64,000 bases of DNA from Sphingobium lactosutens (lineage in GTDB: Bacteria > Pseudomonadota > Alphaproteobacteria > Sphingomonadales > Sphingomonadaceae). The translations under genes and the position numbers were made by a program. How positions within the stretch are numbered: the first letter of the stretch is position 1; each line of letters opens with the position of its first letter. Shown piece after piece: positions 9,057-17,913 of this stretch. The DNA is taken from assembly GCF_013393185.1 (NCBI RefSeq), contig NZ_QJQX01000031.1, positions 62,001-126,000 on the forward strand. Reading direction: 5' to 3'. The notes below the pieces were generated by a model, which saw only the letters and a program-made list of their open reading frames with translations, made no database searches and was not told the DNA's origin.

Positions 9057-10646
9057 ATGACTGACGTCACCATCAAGCGCGCCCTCCTGTCCGTGTCCGA
9101 CAAGGCCGGCCTCATCGAACTGGGCCAGGCGCTGGGCAAACATGGGGTGGAGCTGGTGTCGACCGGCGGCACCGCCAAGGCGCTGCGCGAAGCGGGCCTT
9201 GCCGTGAAGGATATTTCCGACCTCACCGGCTTCCCCGAGATGATGGACGGCCGCGTCAAGACGCTGCACCCCAAGGTGCATGGCGGCCTGCTCGCCGTGC
9301 GCAACAATCCGGAACATGTCGCCTCGATGGAGGAGCATGAAATCGGCGCGATCGACCTGGTGGTCGTCAACCTCTATCCCTTCGCCGCCACCGTCGCCAA
9401 GGGGGCCGAGCGCGAAGAGATCATCGAGAATATCGATATCGGCGGCCCGTCCATGGTCCGCTCCGCCGCCAAGAATCATGAAAGCGTCGCGATCGTCACC
9501 GATCCCGCCGACTATGCCCGCCTGATCGAGGAGATGGCGGAAAAGGGCGGCGCGACCAGCTATGATTTCCGCCGTATGCTCGCCGCGAAGGCTTATGCCG
9601 CCACCGCCGCCTATGATTCGATGATCGCCAGCTGGTTCGCCTTCGCCGATCAGGGCGTGATGTTCCCCGAAACGCTGGCGGTGTCGAGCAAGCTCGGCTC
9701 GACCCTGCGCTATGGCGAGAACCCGCACCAGTCGGCCGCGCTCTACCTGCCCATCGGCCCTTCTGCGAAGGGCATCGCCCAGGCCGAGCAGATCCAGGGC
9801 AAGGAACTCAGCTACAATAATTATAACGACGCCGACGCCGCGCTGGAGCTGGTCAGCGAATTCCGCGACGGCCCGCCGACCGTGGTGATCGTCAAGCACG
9901 CCAATCCCTGCGGCGTCGCCACCGGCGAGACGCTGATCGAGGCCTATGAAGCCGCGCTCGCCTGCGACAGCGTGTCGGCCTTCGGCGGCATCATCGCGGT
10001 CAACCGCCCGCTCGACGGTCCCACCGCCGAAGCGATCAGCGGCATCTTCACCGAAGTCGTCGCCGCGCCGGGCGCGAATGAGGAAGCGAAGGCGATCTTC
10101 GCGAAGAAGAAGAATCTCCGCCTGCTGCTGACCGGCGAACTGCCCGATCCGGCCCGCCCCGGCCTCCAGATCAAGAGCATCGCGGGCGGCCTGCTGGTCC
10201 AGAGCCGCGACAATGGCAAGGTCGATCGCGACGCGCTCAAGGTCGTGACGAAGCGCGCGCCGACCGATCAGGAACTCAAGGACTGCCTGTTCGCCTGGAC
10301 CGTCGCCAAGCATGTGAAGTCCAACGCCATCGTCTATGCCAAGGATGGCAGCACGGCGGGCGTGGGCGCGGGCCAGATGAACCGCCTCGAATCGGCACGC
10401 ATCGCTGCCTGGAAGGCGAAGGACGCCGCAGAGAAAGCCGGCTGGAGCGAAGCCCGCACCATCGGTTCGGCGGTCGCTTCCGACGCCTTCTTCCCCTTCG
10501 CCGACGGCCTGCTGGCGGCGGTGGAAGCGGGCGCCACGGCGGTGATCCAGCCCGGCGGTTCGATCCGCGACGATGAAGTCATCGCGGCGGCCGACGAAGC
10601 GGGCCTCGCCATGGTCTTCACCGGCATGCGCCACTTCCGCCACTAA
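9057..10646 (+). CDS. purH: Bifunctional AICAR transformylase/IMP cyclohydrolase
   Basis: The enzyme performs the last two steps of purine synthesis, formylating AICAR and closing the ring to IMP. The 529-residue protein has an N-terminal MGS-like cyclohydrolase domain ([62 protein letters not shown]) and a C-terminal transformylase domain ([27 protein letters not shown] with catalytic Lys-His, [41 protein letters not shown]). Length is normal. It ends in MRHFRH, as is usual. A 12-bp perfect hairpin follows the stop. Confidence 0.97.
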   Translation: MTDVTIKRALLSVSDKAGLIELGQALGKHGVELVSTGGTAKALREAGLAVKDISDLTGFPEMMDGRVKTLHPKVHGGLLAVRNNPEHVASMEEHEIGAIDLVVVNLYPFAATVAKGAEREEIIENIDIGGPSMVRSAAKNHESVAIVTDPADYARLIEEMAEKGGATSYDFRRMLAAKAYAATAAYDSMIASWFAFADQGVMFPETLAVSSKLGSTLRYGENPHQSAALYLPIGPSAKGIAQAEQIQGKELSYNNYNDADAALELVSEFRDGPPTVVIVKHANPCGVATGETLIEAYEAALACDSVSAFGGIIAVNRPLDGPTAEAISGIFTEVVAAPGANEEAKAIFAKKKNLRLLLTGELPDPARPGLQIKSIAGGLLVQSRDNGKVDRDALKVVTKRAPTDQELKDCLFAWTVAKHVKSNAIVYAKDGSTAGVGAGQMNRLESARIAAWKAKDAAEKAGWSEARTIGSAVASDAFFPFADGLLAAVEAGATAVIQPGGSIRDDEVIAAADEAGLAMVFTGMRHFRH

Positions 10647-10664
10647 GCATCCGGAAACTCTGAC

Positions 10665-10731
10665 GCGGGTGCGAAACAAAGTATTTCGCACCCGCAAAAT
10701 CGCGGAAATCAGCCACTTTTTATGAAGTGGC
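10665..10731 (+). terminator. Two hairpins after purH
   Basis: GCGGGTGCGAAA/TTTCGCACCCGC (10665-10676 and 10684-10695) is a perfect 12-bp stem with a 7-nt loop, followed by AAAAT. A second hairpin, GCCACTT tttatg AAGTGGC at 10712-10731, is followed by CTCTTTT. Together they probably end purH transcription; the second could also lie in the leader of the UrcA gene. Confidence 0.6.
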
Positions 10732-10779
10732 CTCTTTTCAACTTCACCGCGCGCGCCTATTTTGAACAAGACCCTACTT

Positions 10780-10794
10780 CCACGTCAGACGTGG
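10780..10794. promoter_or_regulatory. Palindrome upstream of the UrcA gene
   Basis: CCACGTCAGACGTGG is a perfect 7-bp inverted repeat around a single A, 40 bp before the UrcA start. It has the size of a dimeric regulator operator or could form the stem of a leader hairpin. The regulator is unknown. Confidence 0.4.
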
Positions 10795-10834
10795 GGCAGA
10801 AAATCAAAAGAACAGTTCGACAGGAGACTATAGG

Positions 10835-11167
10835 ATGACCAGAAAGAGGATGGTGGCACTGGCCGCCACGTTGGCTGTTGCGCTGCCCGGAGTGGCGAGC
10901 GCGGGCAATAGCGGAATGGATGTCATCGTCGACGGCAATACAGGCGCTGAAACGCGCTCGATCGCTGTGTCCGTGGCCGATCTCAACCTCGCCAGCACCA
11001 ATGGCATGCGCCGCGCCGATTCTCGGCTGGTCCGCGCCTCCAAGCAGGTGTGCGGCTTTGTCAACGGATCGGTCATCCCGGTCACTGATGATTATCGCGA
11101 CTGCTACAGCGCCGCGATCGACGGTGCGCGCAGCGACCTGAGCGCCCTCGCCCAGCGGATGAGCTGA
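10835..11167 (+). CDS. UrcA family secreted protein
   Basis: The 110-residue product has a Sec signal peptide (MTRKRMVALAATLAVALPGVASAG, cleavage about residue 23), then TRSIAVSVADLNLASTNGMRRADSRLVRASKQVCGF and a second Cys in DYRDCYSAAIDGA, the pattern of UrcA family proteins common in Sphingomonadales and Caulobacterales. The two cysteines probably form a disulfide in the periplasm. Function is not known. A good ribosome-binding site (CAGGAG, about 10 nt upstream) precedes the ATG. It stands alone, with hairpins on both sides. Confidence 0.8.
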   Translation: MTRKRMVALAATLAVALPGVASAGNSGMDVIVDGNTGAETRSIAVSVADLNLASTNGMRRADSRLVRASKQVCGFVNGSVIPVTDDYRDCYSAAIDGARSDLSALAQRMS

Positions 11168-11199
11168 TCGGCTGTTTTGAATGCGCCTCGCGGCGCATA

Positions 11200-11281
11200 G
11201 CCGCACCAGCCCTCTCCCCCACCCGGCCACCCATATGATACTGCCGTTGGGTGGCCGGGTGGGGGAGAGGGCTGGTGCGGC
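11200..11281. repeat. Long perfect inverted repeat (34-bp arms)
   Basis: Arms 11200-11233 and 11248-11281 are perfect reverse complements over 34 bp around a 14-nt loop. Each arm is flanked by a smaller GCGC hairpin (ATGCGCctcgcgGCGCAT at 11181-11198; AAAATGCGCtcttccGCGCATTTT at 11286-11309), so the whole unit is roughly mirror-symmetric. It looks like a miniature palindromic repeat element placed between the UrcA gene and the next operon. Confidence 0.85.
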
Positions 11282-11316
11282 ATCAAAAATGCGCTCTTCC
11301 GCGCATTTTCAAACAA

Positions 11317-11349
11317 GGGCCGCTCCACCGGTGTGGGGCGGCCCTTTGT
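11317..11349 (+). terminator. Hairpin terminator before the FAD oxidoreductase gene
   Basis: GGGCCGCTCCAC cggt GTGGGGCGGCCC is a 12-bp stem with one T-G pair, followed by TTTGTC. Confidence 0.65.
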
Positions 11350-11447
11350 CATGCCGGGCCATTTATCGTTACCGGCCATTAACCAGTCCTTAGCGGATTT
11401 CCTGCAATCTGGAGGCCACGAGAGATCATCCGGGGGAATCGATTGCC

Positions 11448-12971
11448 ATGCCGCGTACCGACCAAAGCGTGGACGTTGCCATCATCGGGGCCGGCCCCGC
11501 TGGCCTGACTGCCGCCTATCTTCTGACCAAGCAGGGTTACAGCGTCACCGTGATCGAAAAGGATCCGGTCTATGTCGGCGGCATCAGCCGCACGGTCGAG
11601 CTGGACGGCTTCCGATTCGACATTGGCGGGCACCGCTTCTTTTCCAAGTCGCAGCAGGTCGTCGACCTGTGGAATGAAATCCTGCCCGACGACTTCATCC
11701 AGCGCCCGCGCATGAGCCGCATCTATTATGAGGGAAAATTCTACAGCTATCCGCTGCGCGCGTTCGAAGCGCTGTGGAATCTGGGCGTGTTCCGCTCGAC
11801 ACTGTGCATGGCGAGCTTCGCCAAAGCCAAGCTGTTCCCGAACCGCAACGTGAAGTCCTTCCAGGACTGGACCGTCAACGCGTTCGGCCACAAGCTCTTC
11901 TCGATCTTCTTCAAGACCTATACCGAGAAGGTGTGGGGCATGCCCTGCGACGAGATGTCGGCCGACTGGGCGGCGCAGCGCATCAAGGGGCTGTCGCTCT
12001 GGGGCGCGGTGACCGATGGCCTGAAGCGCTCGCTCGGCCTCAACAAGAAGCCCAATGACGGCATGGCGACCAAGACGCTGCTGGAGACGTTCCGCTATCC
12101 GCGCCTCGGCCCCGGCATGATGTGGGAAGCCGCGCGCGACCGGGTGGTCGAAGGCGGCAACCAGGTGCTGATGGCGCACAGTTTCAAGCGGCTGGAAGAG
12201 GATCAGGCGAGTGGCAGCTGGCGACTGGTCGCCGACGGCCCGGATGGCGACGTCGTCATCAACGCCGCCCATGTCATCAGTTCCGCGCCGATGCGCGAGC
12301 TGGCGGGCCGTATCCACCCGCTGCCGGCGACCCTGCCGGAGGCGATGGACCTCAAATATCGCGACTTCCTGACCGTGGCGCTGATGGTGAAGGGCGAGGA
12401 TATCTTCCCCGACAACTGGATCTATATCCACGATTCCAAGGTGCAGGTCGGCCGCATCCAGAATTTCCGCAGCTGGTCGCCCGAAATGGTGCCGGACCCG
12501 GATCTGGCCTGCGTGGGCCTCGAATATTTCTGCTTCGAAGGCGACGGCCTCTGGTCCTCGTCCGACGCCGACCTCGTCGAACTGGCGAAGAAGGAAATGG
12601 CGATCCTGGGCCTGTGCAACCCCGACGATGTCGTCGGCGGCGCAGTGGTGCGGCAGGAAAAGGCCTATCCGGTCTATGACGACGCCTATGCCGCCAATGT
12701 GCTGGCGATGCGCACCGAGCTGGAGGCACGCTATCCGACGCTCCACATGGTCGGCCGCAACGGCATGCACCGCTACAATAATCAGGACCATGCGATGATG
12801 ACGGCGATGCTGACCGTCCGCAACATCGTCGCGGGCAAGCGCGTCCATGACGTGTGGCAGGTCAATGAGGATGCCGAATATCATGAGGCGGGCGAGGAAG
12901 GCCAGGATGCCGATGCGCAGGCCGCGCTCGCCAGCGTCCGCACCGTGCCGTCGCGGCTGAAGGCGGCCTGA
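11448..12971 (+). CDS. FAD-dependent oxidoreductase, protoporphyrinogen oxidase/UDP-galactopyranose mutase-like
   Basis: The 507-residue protein starts with a dinucleotide-binding fold (VAIIGAGPAGLTAAYLL, GxGxxG at about residues 13-18; IEKDPVYVGGISRT) and contains GFRFDIGGHRFFSKS, TEKVWGMPCDEMSADWAAQRIKG and a C-terminal FAD-contacting GRNGMHRYNNQDHAMMTAML. This is the pattern of amine-oxidase-like proteins related to UDP-galactopyranose mutase found beside polysaccharide genes. Substrate is unknown. GtrA and a polytopic membrane protein follow at once, so a role in lipid-linked sugar or glycan modification is my inference from context. Confidence 0.85.
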   Translation: MPRTDQSVDVAIIGAGPAGLTAAYLLTKQGYSVTVIEKDPVYVGGISRTVELDGFRFDIGGHRFFSKSQQVVDLWNEILPDDFIQRPRMSRIYYEGKFYSYPLRAFEALWNLGVFRSTLCMASFAKAKLFPNRNVKSFQDWTVNAFGHKLFSIFFKTYTEKVWGMPCDEMSADWAAQRIKGLSLWGAVTDGLKRSLGLNKKPNDGMATKTLLETFRYPRLGPGMMWEAARDRVVEGGNQVLMAHSFKRLEEDQASGSWRLVADGPDGDVVINAAHVISSAPMRELAGRIHPLPATLPEAMDLKYRDFLTVALMVKGEDIFPDNWIYIHDSKVQVGRIQNFRSWSPEMVPDPDLACVGLEYFCFEGDGLWSSSDADLVELAKKEMAILGLCNPDDVVGGAVVRQEKAYPVYDDAYAANVLAMRTELEARYPTLHMVGRNGMHRYNNQDHAMMTAMLTVRNIVAGKRVHDVWQVNEDAEYHEAGEEGQDADAQAALASVRTVPSRLKAA

Positions 12972-12976
12972 CCCGC

Positions 12977-13396
12977 ATGGTCCCGACCAGTGCCGATCGG
13001 CTGCGGGCGCTCGCCGCGCCGATCGCGCGCCTGATGTTCGCCCGCTATCTGCTGGCCAGCATCTGCGCGCTGTCGGGCGACTTCATTCTTTTCCTGATGC
13101 TGGACCGGATGGGCGTGCCGCCCGTCCCCGCCGCCTTTGGCGGCTATGCCGCGGGCCTGCTGATCCATTGGATGATCAGCGTCCGCTTCGTCTTCGACAC
13201 CGGGACCGGTCCGTCGCATGGCCAGCGGCTGGCCTTCCTCGCCAGCGCCCTGCTCGGCATGGGGATGACCATGGCGATGGTCGGCGGGCTGAGCCTGCTG
13301 GGCGTCGCGCCTGCGATCGCCAAGCTGCTGTCGATACCGGCCAGCTTCCTCACCGTCTATGCGATCCGCAAATATGGCGTCTTCGCCCGCGCCTGA
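12977..13396 (+). CDS. GtrA family membrane protein
   Basis: The 139-residue protein has four predicted transmembrane helices (ARYLLASICALSGDFILFLML; PAAFGGYAAGLLIHWMISVRFVF; RLAFLASALLGMGMTMAMVGG; IAKLLSIPASFLTVYAIRKYGVF), the layout of GtrA-type proteins, which are thought to flip undecaprenyl-phosphate-linked sugars. The ending (VYAIRKYGVF) is the usual family signature. It begins 5 bp after the oxidoreductase stop and overlaps the next gene by about 23-38 bases, so all three are likely one operon. Confidence 0.88.
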   Translation: MVPTSADRLRALAAPIARLMFARYLLASICALSGDFILFLMLDRMGVPPVPAAFGGYAAGLLIHWMISVRFVFDTGTGPSHGQRLAFLASALLGMGMTMAMVGGLSLLGVAPAIAKLLSIPASFLTVYAIRKYGVFARA

Positions 13397-15161
13397 ACAG
13401 CGCCGCGCCATCGGGTGGGCGGTGGTGGGCTGGATGGCGTGCAGCGCGGCCCTGCTGTGGATTTTCCATGGCGGCTTTGCCACGCTCGCCTTTCGCGATC
13501 CCGACGACGCGATGCGGCTGGTGCAGATACGCGACTGGATTGGCGGGCAGGCCTTTCACGATATCAGCCAGCACCGGGTGAATCCGCCGGTCGGCGGCCC
13601 CATGCACTGGTCGCGCGTCGTCGATATGCCGGTTGCCGGCCTGATCCTGCTGCTGCGACCGATGCTGGGCATGGCGACGGCCGAACTGCTGGCCTGCGCG
13701 CTCGTGCCGCTGCTCCTGCTCGGCGGGCTGACCGCCGCCTTCTTCCTTGCCGCAAGGCGTGTCGCCAATAACGGCATCGCCCTGCTCGGCGTCGCGCTGC
13801 TGCTGACCGCGCCCAGCATCGTGGTGCAGTTCACGCCGCTGCGGATCGATCATCATGGCTGGCAGATCATGCTGGCGGCCGTGGCCCTGGCCGGCGCGAT
13901 GGACGCGCGGGCGGCGCGGGGCGGGATCGTGGCCGCGCTGGCGCTGGCGCTCTGGCTCCAGATTTCCAGCGAAGCGCTGCCCTATGCCGCAATCTTCGCC
14001 GCTACCTTCGCCCTGCGGCACTGGATAGCGCGCGATCAGACGCCGCGCTTCATCGCCTTCGCCCTGACCCTGGGCAGCGCCGCCCTGCTGCTTCTCGCCC
14101 TGCTGCGTGGAACCGACGCGCTCGTCACCAGCCAGTGCGACGCTTTTTCCGCCGCCTATCTCTGGCCGCTGGTTGCGCTCGCCGGCGCAACGGGGATCGC
14201 CGCGCGCCTGATCGGCACCGCATCGGCCACCCGCCGTCTCGCCATGGCCGCAATAGGGGGCGGCACGGCCTTGGCAATATTCCTCGCGACCGGCGGCCCC
14301 TGCCTGTCGGGCGATCCTTTCTCGATGCTCGGCCCCCTCGCCTACAAGCTCTGGTATCTGCATGTGATGGAGGGCCGCCCCTTCTGGGAACAGGGCGCAT
14401 CGATGCAGGGCGTCATCCTCCTGCCCTCGCTGATCGGGCTTGGCGCGACTCTTGTCGCAGCGCGCACGGCCAGCGGCGAAGCGCGGATGCGCTGGCTGGC
14501 GCTGGGCCTGCTGCTCGCCGGGGCGATCGCCGTATCGATGCTGGTGATGCGCGCGCTGTCGGTGGCGCATCTCTTCGCCTTGCCCGGTCTCGCCTGGCTC
14601 CTGTTGCTGCTGTTCCGCCGGGTGCAGGCGTCGCGTCTGGCGCTGCTCAGGATATTCGGATCGGTCGCATTGGTGACACTTACCCCGGCTGGCCTGTGCG
14701 CCATCTGGGTCACGATCGCCGACCAGCCCGAACCGGCGGAGAAAGCCAGCGCCGACTGCCGCTCCGCGACCGCTCTGGCGCCGCTCATGGCGCTGCCGAC
14801 CACCACCCTGCTCGCGCCGATCGACCTTGGCCCCGACATATTGGTGCACAGCCCGCACAGCGTGATCGGCACCGCCCATCACCGCAATGCCGTCGGCATC
14901 GCCACCGTCATCCACGCCTTTGTCGATGCCCCCGACGCCGCCAGGAAGGCGATCGACCGCACGCGCGCGACCTATCTCCTGACCTGCGACGGCCTCAACG
15001 AAGGGCGGCTCTATGGCGAGGCCAATCCCAAAGGTCTTGCCGCGATGCTGGCGCGCAGGCAGGTACCCGGTTGGCTGAACCCGCTCCCCGGCAAGGGGCC
15101 GCTGCACATCTACCGCATCAGAGCGGGTTCCGTTCCGCTTTCATCGGCCCGGCCGCTCTAG
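13374..15161 (+). CDS. Polytopic membrane protein, GT-C-like
   Basis: The product of about 595 residues has some 10-12 hydrophobic helices and an N-terminal luminal-type loop with FRDPDDAMRLVQIRDWI and later NPPVGGPMHWSRVVDMP, reminiscent of the acidic first loop of GT-C glycosyltransferases and STT3-like proteins. A soluble C-terminal part contains CRSATALAPLMALP and ends in MLARRQVPGWLNPLPGKGPLHIYRI. An enzymatic role is plausible but unproven. ATG at 13359 is an alternative start; both overlap the gtrA end, implying co-translation. Confidence 0.75.
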   Translation: MASSPAPEQRRAIGWAVVGWMACSAALLWIFHGGFATLAFRDPDDAMRLVQIRDWIGGQAFHDISQHRVNPPVGGPMHWSRVVDMPVAGLILLLRPMLGMATAELLACALVPLLLLGGLTAAFFLAARRVANNGIALLGVALLLTAPSIVVQFTPLRIDHHGWQIMLAAVALAGAMDARAARGGIVAALALALWLQISSEALPYAAIFAATFALRHWIARDQTPRFIAFALTLGSAALLLLALLRGTDALVTSQCDAFSAAYLWPLVALAGATGIAARLIGTASATRRLAMAAIGGGTALAIFLATGGPCLSGDPFSMLGPLAYKLWYLHVMEGRPFWEQGASMQGVILLPSLIGLGATLVAARTASGEARMRWLALGLLLAGAIAVSMLVMRALSVAHLFALPGLAWLLLLLFRRVQASRLALLRIFGSVALVTLTPAGLCAIWVTIADQPEPAEKASADCRSATALAPLMALPTTTLLAPIDLGPDILVHSPHSVIGTAHHRNAVGIATVIHAFVDAPDAARKAIDRTRATYLLTCDGLNEGRLYGEANPKGLAAMLARRQVPGWLNPLPGKGPLHIYRIRAGSVPLSSARPL

Positions 15162-15176
15162 ATTCTTTGGTTTGCC

Positions 15177-15218
15177 GCGTTTTCCGAGTCAGCAGACGTT
15201 CCGTCTGCTTCGAAACGC
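15177..15218. terminator. Nested hairpin between convergent genes
   Basis: GCGTTT (15177-15182) pairs with AAACGC (15213-15218) around an inner perfect stem AGCAGAC gttcc GTCTGCT at 15191-15209. It lies between the stops of the GT-C-like gene and msrB and could terminate both. Confidence 0.5.
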
Positions 15219-15694
15219 TAAGCCGGCAGGAAGCTGAGCGCCACCCCGTTCATGCAGTAGCGCTTGCCGGTCGGCCGCGGCCCATCGTCGAAGACATGGC
15301 CCAGATGTCCGCCGCACCGCGCGCAATGCACCTCGGTGCGCACCTCGCCCAGCCCCAGATCGCGGCTGGTGCCCACCGCTCTGGGCAGCGCCGCCCAGAA
15401 GCTCGGCCAGCCGGTGCCGCTGTCGAACTTTGTCTTCGAACTGAACAGCTTCTGCCCGCAGCCGGCGCAGGCGAAGAGGCCCGCACGATGCTCGTCATTC
15501 AGCGAACTGGTGAAGGGATGCTCGGTCGCCTGTTGTCGCAGCACCTTATAGCCCCAGGGGCTGAGCCGTTTGCGCCATTGCGCATCGGTCAGGGTGAAGG
15601 GATAGGCCGCCTCCGCCGCATCGGGGAGGATTTGCAACAGGACGATAGCGGTGACGCCGGTCGCGACGCCACTCAGGAAATGCCGCCGGTTCAT
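15218..15694 (-). CDS. msrB: Peptide-methionine (R)-S-oxide reductase with export signal
   Basis: The enzyme reduces methionine-R-sulfoxide in oxidised proteins. The 158-residue product starts MNRRHFLSGVATGVTAIVLL, a twin-arginine-like signal, so the enzyme probably acts in the periplasm. The SelR domain has CAGCGQKLF and CARCGGHLGHVFDDGP (two CxxC zinc pairs), DSGTGWPSF and the catalytic cysteine in KRYCMNGVAL near the end. The ATG at 15694 was chosen because AAGGA sits 9 nt upstream; the ATG at 15703 abuts that site. Confidence 0.93.
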   Translation of the reverse strand: MNRRHFLSGVATGVTAIVLLQILPDAAEAAYPFTLTDAQWRKRLSPWGYKVLRQQATEHPFTSSLNDEHRAGLFACAGCGQKLFSSKTKFDSGTGWPSFWAALPRAVGTSRDLGLGEVRTEVHCARCGGHLGHVFDDGPRPTGKRYCMNGVALSFLPA

Positions 15695-15714
15695 GACGGC
15701 CATCCTTAGCCGGT

Positions 15715-16905
15715 TCAGCCTGTCGCCGGCCTGAACAGAGTCTTCCACCAGCGCCCGCCCGACTGCATCACATGGCGGCGGAACAGCAGCACGCCCACCC
15801 GGATGATGAGCGCCACGAACGCCGCCTGCCAGACCAGCGCCACCAGATGCGGCCAGAGCGTGGCGTCCTGCGCCGCGCGCGCGATCATCGCGAAGGGCGA
15901 GCTGAAGGGGAAGATGCAGGCCGCGACCTCCGCAGGCGACCCCATATGGTCGACCGCATAGCTGGCGAAGAAGAAGATCAGCATCTGCCCCATGGTGATC
16001 GGCATGTTGAGCGTCTGCACCTCGCGCACCGTCGCCGCCTGCGCGCCGATCCCCAGGAACAGCGATCCGAGCAGTGTATAGGCCATCGCGAAATACAGCA
16101 CCGCCAATATCAGGAAGATCGGCCACCCCACCGCCGGCGCCGGCAGGCCCGATCCGCCCCCGCCCAGCGCCAGGAAGATGCCGAAGGCCGTGCCGCCCCA
16201 GAAGGCGATCCCGACGAAGCTCATCGCCAGCATGGCCATCAGCTTTCCCAGGAAGATCGCGTCGATCGGAATGGCGGCGGCCAATATCTCGATGATCTTG
16301 TTGGTCTTTTCCTCGACCAGATTGGACAGGATCATGCCCGCGAGCAAGATAGTGAGGAAGAACATCACCACCTGCGCAATCCGGCCGATGACCAGCCTCG
16401 CCTGCGCCTGCGCGCCGAGGCTGGTAGCGACCTCCTGCCGTTCGATCTTCACCAGTTGCAGCGTCCGTTCGGCCCTCGCCGCGCTGGACATCAGGCTGAG
16501 GTCGCCCTGCAGCTTGTCCAGATCCTCCGCCTTGCCGGTCAGCACGGGCCGGGCGACGCTCCCGGACAGGATCGCCACCACCTCCGAATCGGCGCGGGCC
16601 AGCTGCACGCGCGGACTGATCGACGTCGACACGCGCCGCAGGCGGGGCAGCGCCTGTTCGCCCATCCGTTCGGTCAGGCGATCATGCGCCCGCTCCAGCG
16701 CCGCGCTGTCCTGCGCCGACATGGCGACACCGACGACCGGGCGCAGGTCGGTATTGGAGATTTTCTCCCCCAACCCGCCAAAGGCAAAGCCGATCAGGAT
16801 CGGCAGCAGAGGCCCGAGCAGGAAGAGGATGAAGGTGCGTGACAATACCACGGCGGTAAAGTCCCGCCGGGCGATGACGAAGGCGGCGCGCCACAGCTGC
16901 TTCAT
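15715..16905 (-). CDS. ABC-2 type transporter permease, NatB-like
   Basis: The 396-residue permease has one N-terminal helix (VVLSRTFILFLLGPLLPILIGFAFGG), a large extracytoplasmic domain of about 130 residues and five C-terminal helices (VVMFFLTILLAGMILSNLVEEKTNKIIEIL, FLGKLMAMLAMSFVGIAFWG and others). NLVEEKTNKIIEIL is the usual NatB/ABC-2 family motif. Its start overlaps the ATPase stop as ATGA, so it forms an exporter with that gene. Substrate is unknown; sodium export is a family possibility only. Confidence 0.85.
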   Translation of the reverse strand: MKQLWRAAFVIARRDFTAVVLSRTFILFLLGPLLPILIGFAFGGLGEKISNTDLRPVVGVAMSAQDSAALERAHDRLTERMGEQALPRLRRVSTSISPRVQLARADSEVVAILSGSVARPVLTGKAEDLDKLQGDLSLMSSAARAERTLQLVKIERQEVATSLGAQAQARLVIGRIAQVVMFFLTILLAGMILSNLVEEKTNKIIEILAAAIPIDAIFLGKLMAMLAMSFVGIAFWGGTAFGIFLALGGGGSGLPAPAVGWPIFLILAVLYFAMAYTLLGSLFLGIGAQAATVREVQTLNMPITMGQMLIFFFASYAVDHMGSPAEVAACIFPFSSPFAMIARAAQDATLWPHLVALVWQAAFVALIIRVGVLLFRRHVMQSGGRWWKTLFRPATG

Positions 16906-17891
16906 GCCTCTTCCTCCTGCACCCGGTCATCCTGCATCTGCTTGGCCACCGCCGCGCCGGCAATGGCGACGAACGCATCGTGCAGCCCCGGCCGTTCGAT
17001 CGACAGGCTCTCTATCCCCGCCTGATCGTCGATCAGCGCGCGCAGCAGCGGCTCTATCCCCTCGTCGGGCAGGGCGAAGTGCCACGCCCCCTCTTCCGCC
17101 ATAGTGTCCTCCGGCAGCGCCCGCCGCCATGCCCCGTCCACCGTCCGGGTGCGCAGCCGCACCTGCGGGCGCAGCCGGTCGCGCGCTTCGCCCGGCGTGC
17201 CCTCGAAGCGGATGCGCCCGCCCGCGACGATGGCGATCCGCTCGCACAGCCGTTCGGCATGGGCGATGACATGGGTGGAAAAGAGAATCGTGACGCCCCG
17301 CCGCGCCTGCGCGCGGATCAGCGCCTCCAGCTTTTCCTGATTGATCGCGTCGAGGCCGGAAAAAGGCTCGTCCAGCACGATCAGGCGCGGCTCATGGACG
17401 ATGGTGCCGAACAGCTGCACCGTCTGGGCCATGCCCTTGGACAATTGCCGGATCGGCTTGTCGATCGACGCACCCATGCCATGCTCGGCGAGCATCGCTT
17501 TGGCCCGCTCCCGCCCGACCTTCAGCGGCAGGCCGCGCAGCGCGCCCATGAAGGCGATCGCCTCATAGGCTTTCATCGACGGATAGAGGCCGCGCTCCTC
17601 CGGCAGATAGCCGACCTCCTGCGCCATGCGCTGAGGCTGCGCCGCGCCCAGCAGGCTGCGATGGCCTTCATCCGGGTCGACGATGCCCAGCAGCGTGCGC
17701 AGCAGCGTCGTCTTGCCCGCGCCATTGGGACCAAGCACGCCGTAGATCGATCCTGCAGGCACCCTGATGTCGATCCCGTCGACTGCGCGGAAACTGCCGA
17801 ATGTCTTGACAAGCCCATGGCCTTCGACGGCATAGGCCGCTTGCGGGGCGAGCGGTGCGGGGATGGCCGATGCCGGAGTGTCGCCGATCAT
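16902..17891 (-). CDS. ABC transporter ATP-binding protein, NatA-like
   Basis: The 329-residue ATPase energises the permease encoded next to it. Walker A GPNGAGKTT lies at about residues 54-62, the signature is LSKGMAQTVQLFG, and Walker B is LIVLDEPFSGLD, followed by an H-loop in ILFSTHVIAHAERLCERI. A C-terminal domain of about 100 residues follows, as in drug and NatA-type exporters. Start at ATG 17891 (MIGDTPASAIP). It is divergent from queG with a 22-bp gap, so the two promoters must overlap. Confidence 0.9.
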   Translation of the reverse strand: MIGDTPASAIPAPLAPQAAYAVEGHGLVKTFGSFRAVDGIDIRVPAGSIYGVLGPNGAGKTTLLRTLLGIVDPDEGHRSLLGAAQPQRMAQEVGYLPEERGLYPSMKAYEAIAFMGALRGLPLKVGRERAKAMLAEHGMGASIDKPIRQLSKGMAQTVQLFGTIVHEPRLIVLDEPFSGLDAINQEKLEALIRAQARRGVTILFSTHVIAHAERLCERIAIVAGGRIRFEGTPGEARDRLRPQVRLRTRTVDGAWRRALPEDTMAEEGAWHFALPDEGIEPLLRALIDDQAGIESLSIERPGLHDAFVAIAGAAVAKQMQDDRVQEEEA

Positions 17892-17913
17892 CCCGCTCTG
17901 ATAGTCTGGACCC

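Noticed and set aside
8625-10769. Minus-strand frame of 714 codons opposite purH
   Set aside because: Same type of shadow; purH on the plus strand is complete and well conserved.
15218-16126. Longer MsrB frame reaching 16126
   Set aside because: The extension is antisense to the ABC permease; the ATG at 15694 has a ribosome-binding site and gives a proper signal peptide.
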